A DNA stretch of 12,025 nucleotides from Rhodospirillaceae bacterium (GTDB lineage Bacteria; Pseudomonadota; Alphaproteobacteria; Thalassobaculales; Thalassobaculaceae). The position numbers were made by a program, and so were the translations under genes. The stretch is from NCBI GenBank assembly GCA_002701455.1, contig NZVJ01000002.1:1-12025 (forward strand), written 5' to 3'. The notes below the pieces were generated by a model, which ran no database searches, was not told where the DNA came from, and saw only the letters and a list, made by a program, of their open reading frames with translations. This document shows, in pieces, positions 7,343 through 12,025 of this stretch (positions are counted from its first letter, which is position 1; each line of letters begins with the position of its first letter).

Positions 7343-7350
7343 AGAGGAGA
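7343..7350 (+). promoter_or_regulatory. Ribosome binding site AGAGGAGA of preA
   Basis: A strong Shine-Dalgarno (AGGAG core) lies five bases before the preA ATG at 7356. The 112-base gap from preT holds no gene and no clear hairpin. Confidence 0.7.
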
Positions 7351-7355
7351 TAACC

Positions 7356-8666
7356 ATGAACGATCTCAAAAGTAATTTTGCAGGGATCGAATCCCCGAAC
7401 CCATTCTGGCTGGCCTCCGCGCCTCCGACAGACAAGGCCTATAACGTCAATCGCGCTTTTGAAGCCGGTTGGGGCGGCGTGGTCTGGAAAACGCTTGGAG
7501 AAGCAGGCCCACCCATTGTCAACGTAAGTGGGCCTCGCTATGAAGCCCTGCATGGCAAGGACCGGAGTGTGATCGGCTTCAACAACATCGAACTGATTAC
7601 GGACCGGCCTTTGGAGCTGAATCTTCAGGAGATCGCCCAAGTCAAGAAGGATTGGCCGGATCGTGCCCTGGTGGTGTCATTAATGGTGCCCTGTCAGGAG
7701 GCCGCGTGGAAGTCGATATTGAGTCAGGTGGAAGACACCGGAGCCGATGGACTCGAACTTAATTTTGGCTGCCCCCATGGCATGTCGGAACGCGGCATGG
7801 GAGCCGCAGTAGGCCAGGTGCCCGACTACGTCGAGATGGTGACAGCCTGGTGCAAGGAATATTCGCGACTTCCTGTCATAGTCAAACTCACCCCGAACGT
7901 CACCAATATTCGTCAACCGGCCCAGGCGGCAAAAAAGGGAGGTGCAGACGCGGTTTCGCTGATCAATACCATTAACTCCGTGATGTCGGTGGATCTTGAT
8001 TCGCTCAGCATCAATCCAACGATTGACGCCATGGGTACCCACGGCGGTTACTGTGGGCCCGCAGTCAAGCCGATCGCGCTTCACATGGTGTCTGATCTTG
8101 GGCGCGATCCGGAGTGTGAGGATCTGCCTATTTCAGCAATCGGCGGCATCAGCAATTGGCGGGACGCCGCTGAGTTTTTGTTGCTGGGTGCGGGTAACGT
8201 GCAAGTCTGTACGGCCGCGATGACGCACGGATTCAAGATCGTCGACGATATGATCGATGGGCTGAGCCGGTTCATGCAAGAAAAAGGTTTTGCGTCGGTG
8301 TCAGATCTTGTGGGACAGGCCATTCCTTCCCTCACAGATTGGCAGCATCTGAATCTCAACTACACCGTGAAGGCGCAGATCGATCAGGATTTGTGTATCA
8401 AGTGCGGCCGCTGTCATATTGTGTGCGAAGATACGTCGCATCAGGCCATTTACGCGCGGCACAACGGTGAACGGCGTTACGAGGTTAACGAGGAGGAGTG
8501 TGTCGGCTGCAACCTCTGTGTCACCGTCTGCCCTGTGGAGAATTGCCTGACGTTGCGCAAATTGGAGAATGAAGTGGATGTGCGTACGGGTCAGATGGTG
8601 AGTCCTGCAGAGAAACTACAGTGGACCCGGCATCCCAACAATCCGATGGCTAACGCAGACCCCTGA
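7356..8666 (+). CDS. preA: NAD-dependent dihydropyrimidine dehydrogenase, catalytic subunit PreA
   Basis: A 436-residue FMN TIM-barrel plus ferredoxin protein that reduces the 5,6 double bond of uracil or thymine, the first step of the reductive pathway. The barrel (about 1-320) contains the active-site loop ELNFGCPHGMSERGMG (134-149); Cys139 corresponds to the catalytic general acid of mammalian DPD (NLSCPHG), with Asn136 conserved and the mammalian Ser replaced by Gly138. VKLTPNVT (176-183), NTINSVM (204-210), YCGPAVKPIAL (232-242) and AIGGISNWRDAAEFLLLGA (261-279) are FMN and substrate elements. The C-terminus has two [4Fe-4S] motifs: C347-x2-C350-x2-C353-x3-C357 and C382-x2-C385-x2-C388-x3-C392-P. 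The second cluster's CP is intact, so electron transfer from PreT should be possible. Length matches bacterial PreA proteins. Dihydroorotate dehydrogenase is excluded by the DPD-type loop and the adjacent preT. Confidence 0.96.
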   Translation: MNDLKSNFAGIESPNPFWLASAPPTDKAYNVNRAFEAGWGGVVWKTLGEAGPPIVNVSGPRYEALHGKDRSVIGFNNIELITDRPLELNLQEIAQVKKDWPDRALVVSLMVPCQEAAWKSILSQVEDTGADGLELNFGCPHGMSERGMGAAVGQVPDYVEMVTAWCKEYSRLPVIVKLTPNVTNIRQPAQAAKKGGADAVSLINTINSVMSVDLDSLSINPTIDAMGTHGGYCGPAVKPIALHMVSDLGRDPECEDLPISAIGGISNWRDAAEFLLLGAGNVQVCTAAMTHGFKIVDDMIDGLSRFMQEKGFASVSDLVGQAIPSLTDWQHLNLNYTVKAQIDQDLCIKCGRCHIVCEDTSHQAIYARHNGERRYEVNEEECVGCNLCVTVCPVENCLTLRKLENEVDVRTGQMVSPAEKLQWTRHPNNPMANADP

Positions 8667-8728
8667 GTGTCCCTTCAGATATGACCTAGGTGTCTGTTCA
8701 AAGCGACAGGCAGAGCAACCAAAAACTT

Positions 8729-8733
8729 AAGGA
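8729..8733 (+). promoter_or_regulatory. Ribosome binding site AAGGA of the aminotransferase gene
   Basis: AAGGA lies six bases before ATG 8740. The gap from preA (8667-8739) also holds ACCTAGGT, an 8-bp palindrome at 8684-8691 sharing the CCTAGG core of the palindrome at 4693-4704. Confidence 0.6.
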
Positions 8734-8739
8734 AAGAAA

Positions 8740-10101
8740 ATGGCACAGCAACAAGAGGAGCATCAGCAGCAGCAAGAATGGGTCGATCGCGATGCAACGC
8801 ATCTGGTTCATCCGCTGCACAACCCGGCTGCCCATGCTTCGGCGCGGGTTTGGACGGGGGGAGAAGGCGCCTATCTGATCGATGCCGACGGCAATCGCTT
8901 TATCGACTGCCTGTCGGGCCTGTGGAACAACACCGCAGGTAATGGCCGGCATGAGCTTGCCGACGCTGCTTCGAAGCAGATGCGGGAGATGGGATTTGCC
9001 TCGGGCTACACCGGGAGCACGAATCCGCGTGCGATTGAGCTTGCAGAGCGTCTGGCAGACGTGACCTATCCAAACATCAATCACTTCTACCTGACATCAG
9101 GCGGCGGCGAGTCAACCGACAGTAACATCAAGATGGCCCGCTACTACTGGAAAGTAAAAGGCAAGCCGGAAAAAACCAAGGTCATTTCCAGGATCTGGGG
9201 CTACCACGGGGTAACCTTTGCGGCCATGTGCGCGACCGGTATCGCACCCTATTGGGGCATGTTTGAGCCGCGCATTCCCGGATTTGTCCACATTCCCAGC
9301 CCTTATCCGTATCTTTATGAGGCGCCGGAAGGTGCGGAAAGTCAGGGGATTGCAGCCGCCGATGAGCTTGAGAAGAAAATCCTCGAAGAGGGGCCGGAAA
9401 CGGTCGCCATGTTTATAGCGGAACCCGTACAGGGTGCTGGCGGAGTGATCGTTCCGCAAGATGATTACTTCCCCCGTATTCGGGAGATCTGCGATAAGTA
9501 CGAGGTTCTCTTGGTCTCTGACGAGGTCATCACCGGCTTCGGCCGCACTGGCAAGATGTTCGGACTCGAACATTGGGGTGTACAGCCTGATTTGATTCAG
9601 TTCGCGAAAGCAGTGACGTCAGGCTATTTCCCCCTTGGCGGAATTGGGATCAGTGATGAGATTGCCGATGTAATGAACCAAAGCGGCTCTCCCTGGATGC
9701 ATGCTTACACCTACAGTTCCCACCCGGTGGGCTGCGCTGTCGCACTGGCTATGCTCGACATCATCGAACGCGAGTCGTTCCTCGAACAAGCCAGGACAAA
9801 AGGACAACGCCTGCTGGTGAAACTCAAAGAGGCGCTCGCCGACCATCCGCACGTGGGAGATGTTCGCGGACTCGGAATGATGTGTGGCGTCGAGTTCGTC
9901 AAAGACAAGGCAAATAAGACGCTTTTTGATGCGGGTGAGGCCATTGGCCCGAAGATCCATAATGAAACGGTAAAGCGGGGCATGTTCTCCCGTGTTCGGG
10001 GTGATGTGTACTGCGTTGCCCCGCCCATCGTCACCGACGAAAATACGCTGGATCAGATCCCGGAGATTCTGGCTGACGCCACACGGGCAGTGCTTGGGTA
10101 A
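8740..10101 (+). CDS. Class III PLP aminotransferase, probable beta-alanine (omega-amino acid):pyruvate transaminase
   Basis: A 453-residue cytoplasmic fold-type I PLP enzyme, typical length for class III aminotransferases. It probably transfers the amino group of beta-alanine (from uracil) or beta-aminoisobutyrate (from thymine) to a keto acid such as pyruvate, yielding malonate or methylmalonate semialdehyde. Family marks are the TSGGGESTDSNIKMAR block (119-134), GYHGVTFAAM (154-163), AEPVQGAGGV (227-236), the cofactor aspartate in LVSDEVITGFGRTG (Asp261) and the Schiff-base lysine in QFAKAVTSGYFPLGG (Lys290). HAYTYSSHPVGCAVALA (321-337) is the usual second-subunit phosphate contact. The N-terminus is unusually Gln-rich (MAQQQEEHQQQQEW). 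AAGGA at 8729-8733 supports the start. It is 73 bases downstream of preA. Relatives act on taurine, putrescine or 4-aminobutyrate, so beta-alanine rests on context; the amino acceptor is not visible. Confidence 0.9.
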   Translation: MAQQQEEHQQQQEWVDRDATHLVHPLHNPAAHASARVWTGGEGAYLIDADGNRFIDCLSGLWNNTAGNGRHELADAASKQMREMGFASGYTGSTNPRAIELAERLADVTYPNINHFYLTSGGGESTDSNIKMARYYWKVKGKPEKTKVISRIWGYHGVTFAAMCATGIAPYWGMFEPRIPGFVHIPSPYPYLYEAPEGAESQGIAAADELEKKILEEGPETVAMFIAEPVQGAGGVIVPQDDYFPRIREICDKYEVLLVSDEVITGFGRTGKMFGLEHWGVQPDLIQFAKAVTSGYFPLGGIGISDEIADVMNQSGSPWMHAYTYSSHPVGCAVALAMLDIIERESFLEQARTKGQRLLVKLKEALADHPHVGDVRGLGMMCGVEFVKDKANKTLFDAGEAIGPKIHNETVKRGMFSRVRGDVYCVAPPIVTDENTLDQIPEILADATRAVLG

Positions 10102-10118
10102 CCTTGAAGATCTAAGGT

Positions 10119-10147
10119 GAGCTGCCCGGCCTGGGGCCGGGTCGCTC
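10119..10147 (+). terminator. GC-rich hairpin after the aminotransferase gene
   Basis: A 7-bp stem CCCGGCC/GGCCGGG (10125-10131 with 10135-10141) around a TGG loop is extended by GAGC/GCTC (10119-10122 with 10144-10147) across a 2x2 internal loop. It starts 17 bases after the stop. No T-run follows, so termination may be partial. It is the best candidate for the end of the pyrimidine operon. Confidence 0.5.
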
Positions 10148-10223
10148 ATTCGACTGCATTCGACGCTTTCCCTCTGGCCTATGGCCGGGCGCTTTGTCAT
10201 GCTTAGAGGATGGGTGTTCTGGA

Positions 10224-10229
10224 TACAAT
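10224..10229 (+). promoter_or_regulatory. Possible -10 element TACAAT before the MttB-like gene
   Basis: TACAAT would start transcription near 10236, about seven bases before the ATG, giving an almost leaderless mRNA. This agrees with the absence of a Shine-Dalgarno there. TTGTCA at 10194-10199 is 24 bases away, too far for a normal -35. Weak evidence. Confidence 0.2.
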
Positions 10230-10242
10230 GGAATCCTGAAGC

Positions 10243-11814
10243 ATGTCTGAGGCTCCATCACCGGCGCGATCGGGACGAAGCGGCCGCAAACGTGCCCGCG
10301 AGGATCGCAAAGCCGCTCGGACGGGCTCATCCAAGGTTTCGCAATTAGCGTTTGGCCCGCTGATCAATTCATATCCCCCCCTTGATCCGTTAACCGAAGA
10401 ACAGCTCGAAGCCGTTCATCAGGCGTCACTGGACCTCTTGCGCGATGGCGGCATTGAGGTCATGAGCGAGCGGGTCCGCCGTGCTTTTGAAAAAGAAGGG
10501 GCGAAGGTGCTCGAGGATCGCGACGTGGTGCTGACCGATCCGGACATGATCGTTGAGTTGGTTAGCCGCGCACCAAGCGCGTTTACCCTGACTCCACGTA
10601 ACCCGGAGCGAGCTCTTCAGTTGGGCGGCAACCAGAGCTATTTCGGGATGGTGTCAGGGCCCCCCAACGTACATGATTGCGTCAACGGACGTCGCGCGGG
10701 AAACTTTGCGGATTACAAGAAGTTGTTGAGTCTCGGTCAGCACTTCAACGTGATAGGCCTATTCGGCAATCAGACGGTTGCGACCACAGACCTGCCTCCA
10801 ACGACACGGCATCTGGACTGCTATCTTGCAAACCTCTCCCTGACAGACAAGATTTTTTCGGCGATCCCAATTGGGGCAGGACGGGTCAAGGATGCGGCCC
10901 AGATGCTCGCCTTGGCCCGCGGGATCAGCTTGGATGAGATGCGGACACATCCCGGGCTCATTGGCAATATCAACGTGAATTCGCCTCGCAAGCTCGACGA
11001 GGCGATGTCCGATGGAGCGCTCGCACTAGCAGAACTCGGCCAAGCGGTCATCGTGACGCCGTTTACTCTGCTTGGGGCCATGACGCCGGTCACCATGGCG
11101 GCAGGGCTTGTGCAACAGAACGCAGAGGCGCTTTTTGGAATCGCTATGATCCAGTTGTTCCATCCCGGCAGTCCGGTCGTTTACGGGGGGTTTACGTCCA
11201 ATGTTGATATGCGCTCCGGTGCTCCCGCCTTTGGCACACCCGAAAACGCAAAAGCAAATCTTGCCGGGGGTCAATTGGCCAGACGCTATGGCTTGCCGTA
11301 TCGGACGAGTGCGTGCAATGCGTCCAATGTGGTCGATGCGCAGAGTACCTATGAGACACAGATGGCGCTATGGGGTGCGGTCATGGGCCACGGCAACGTG
11401 GTGTACCACGCCGCAGGGTGGCTGGAGGGAGGACTCGTGGCGTCCTATGAGAAGTTCATCCTTGATATAGAGATTCTTCAACACCTCGCGCACATGCTGT
11501 CTCCCATTGATTGCTCGGAGGATGAGATGGGCGTGCAGGCTATTCGGGACGTGGATCCCGGAGGGCATTTCTTCGGGACCGACCACACGATGGCCCGTTA
11601 CGAAACCGCCTTTTATGCACCGTTGGTGAGTGACTGGCAGAACAACGAGAACTGGCAGGCCGCAGGAGCACAGAGCGCGACGGAAAGAGCCACCACCCTC
11701 TGGCAGTCGATACTGGCGGAGCACCAAGCCCCCGAGCTCGATCCGGGGATACTGGAGTCCCTTGAGGACTATGTGTCCCGAAGAAAGGAAGCAATCGGTA
11801 CCGACGAACCCTGA
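10243..11814 (+). CDS. MttB-superfamily (trimethylamine methyltransferase-like) protein, no pyrrolysine
   Basis: A 523-residue protein of the MttB/COG5598 superfamily, TIM-barrel enzymes that move a methyl group from a methylated amine to a corrinoid protein. Features include a basic N-terminal tail (GRSGRKRAREDRKAAR, 11-26), then FGPLINSYPPLDPLTEEQL (37-55) and DLLRDGGIEVMS (64-75). Barrel segments follow, including VNGRRAGNFADYKKL (147-161), TPFTLLGAMTPVTMAAGLV (272-290), PVVYGGFTSNVDMRSGAPAF (311-330) and a His/Gly-rich C-terminal part with DVDPGGHFFGTDHT (436-449). The frame has no in-frame amber codon, so it is a non-pyrrolysine member like MtgB (glycine betaine), not a classical trimethylamine enzyme. 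No corrinoid protein or activase lies in the window. It is 141 bases after the aminotransferase, behind a hairpin, and has no clear Shine-Dalgarno, so it may be a separate unit. Substrate unknown. Confidence 0.88.
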   Translation: MSEAPSPARSGRSGRKRAREDRKAARTGSSKVSQLAFGPLINSYPPLDPLTEEQLEAVHQASLDLLRDGGIEVMSERVRRAFEKEGAKVLEDRDVVLTDPDMIVELVSRAPSAFTLTPRNPERALQLGGNQSYFGMVSGPPNVHDCVNGRRAGNFADYKKLLSLGQHFNVIGLFGNQTVATTDLPPTTRHLDCYLANLSLTDKIFSAIPIGAGRVKDAAQMLALARGISLDEMRTHPGLIGNINVNSPRKLDEAMSDGALALAELGQAVIVTPFTLLGAMTPVTMAAGLVQQNAEALFGIAMIQLFHPGSPVVYGGFTSNVDMRSGAPAFGTPENAKANLAGGQLARRYGLPYRTSACNASNVVDAQSTYETQMALWGAVMGHGNVVYHAAGWLEGGLVASYEKFILDIEILQHLAHMLSPIDCSEDEMGVQAIRDVDPGGHFFGTDHTMARYETAFYAPLVSDWQNNENWQAAGAQSATERATTLWQSILAEHQAPELDPGILESLEDYVSRRKEAIGTDEP

Positions 11815-11890
11815 GAGGGCTCACAGAGACCATCTTTCCCTGATTCAAGAGGAGCGGGTGGTTGGACAGCGTTTCACAAGTGCTGGACGC

Positions 11891-12025
11891 TCAGTCGATT
11901 AGGGTCTTAAGGACAGGAAGTATTCGATCTGCTATCACGTGTTGCGCTGCCTCATTGGGGTGTAGTCCGTCCGCCTGCAGCAAATCAGGCCGCAGGAAGA
12001 TTTCATCGAATATCGAGGGGACAAA
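11891..12025 (-). CDS. tesA: GDSL/SGNH esterase (arylesterase / TesA-like), C-terminal fragment
   Basis: Reading the minus strand from the right edge gives 44 open residues ending in TGA (complement of 11891-11893). The sequence contains LQADGLHPNEAAQHVIADRI and ends in LPVLKTLID. The D-x-x-H pair in ADGLHPN supplies the catalytic Asp and His of SGNH hydrolases (block V), and the spacing to the C-terminus matches TesA-type lysophospholipase/thioesterase proteins. The nucleophile Ser, the Gly/Asn blocks and any signal peptide lie beyond the window. It converges on the MttB-like gene with a 76-base gap (11815-11890) in which I see no convincing shared terminator. It has no obvious link to pyrimidine breakdown and probably marks the end of the functional cluster. 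Confidence 0.85.
   Translation of the reverse strand, partial: FVPSIFDEIFLRPDLLQADGLHPNEAAQHVIADRILPVLKTLID

Noticed and set aside
7794..7820. Apparent loss of a catalytic cysteine in PreA, because mammalian LACGQD reads AAVGQV here
   Set aside because: The general acid of mammalian DPD is the Cys in NLSCPHG, which is conserved here as Cys139; the later Cys is not the catalytic one.
10243..11814. Possible pyrrolysine-encoding TAG in the MttB-like gene
   Set aside because: The frame is open to a TGA at 11812-11814 with no internal amber codon, so pyrrolysine is not used.
11821..11836. GACCAT near the right end as a RutR-like operator
   Set aside because: Only one half-site is present; no TGACCA...TGGTCA palindrome was found in any gap.
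11864..11890. AGCGT/ACGCT inverted repeat in the convergent gap as a bidirectional terminator
   Set aside because: Only five pairs with a 14-base loop and no T-run; too weak to call.

Overview
The window is one long run of plus-strand genes for reductive pyrimidine (uracil/thymine) breakdown and uptake. It is closed on the right by the end of an unrelated minus-strand esterase gene. Moderately high GC, Shine-Dalgarno-led genes, a TesA-type esterase and marked scarcity of CTAG tetranucleotides suggest a proteobacterium, possibly a gammaproteobacterium. The sequence alone does not fix the taxon.

Layout, left to right. (1) Positions 1-549 hold the C-terminal half of a nitrilase-type beta-ureidopropionase; its reading frame is broken near the left edge and roughly the first 100 bases are unexplained. 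(2) 600-1841 is a complete M20-type Zn amidohydrolase of the beta-ureidopropionase/N-carbamoyl amino acid hydrolase group. (3) 1863-4688 encodes a TauB/SsuB-type ABC ATPase and two different permeases with overlapping ends, followed at 4733-5719 by an NMT1/THI5-like periplasmic binding protein. (4) After a 177-base gap holding a perfect 13-bp inverted repeat come preT (5897-7243) and preA (7356-8666), the two subunits of NAD-dependent dihydropyrimidine dehydrogenase. (5) 8740-10101 is a class III omega-amino acid (beta-alanine) aminotransferase. (6) After a 141-base gap with a GC-rich hairpin comes an MttB-superfamily methyltransferase without pyrrolysine (10243-11814). (7) On the minus strand, 11891 to the right edge is the C-terminus of a GDSL/SGNH esterase (TesA-like), not listed among simple start-to-stop ORFs because its start lies outside the window.

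How the genes fit together: the ABC importer would bring in a pyrimidine or related ring compound. PreT/PreA reduce uracil or thymine to the dihydropyrimidine. A dihydropyrimidinase, not in the window, would open the ring. The beta-ureidopropionase(s) release CO2, NH3 and beta-alanine (or beta-aminoisobutyrate), and the aminotransferase converts that to malonate semialdehyde (or its methyl form). The MttB-like protein is the piece this pathway does not explain, and with the double beta-ureidopropionase arrangement it is the most interesting part of the locus. No transcriptional regulator, RNA gene, insertion sequence or CRISPR array was seen.
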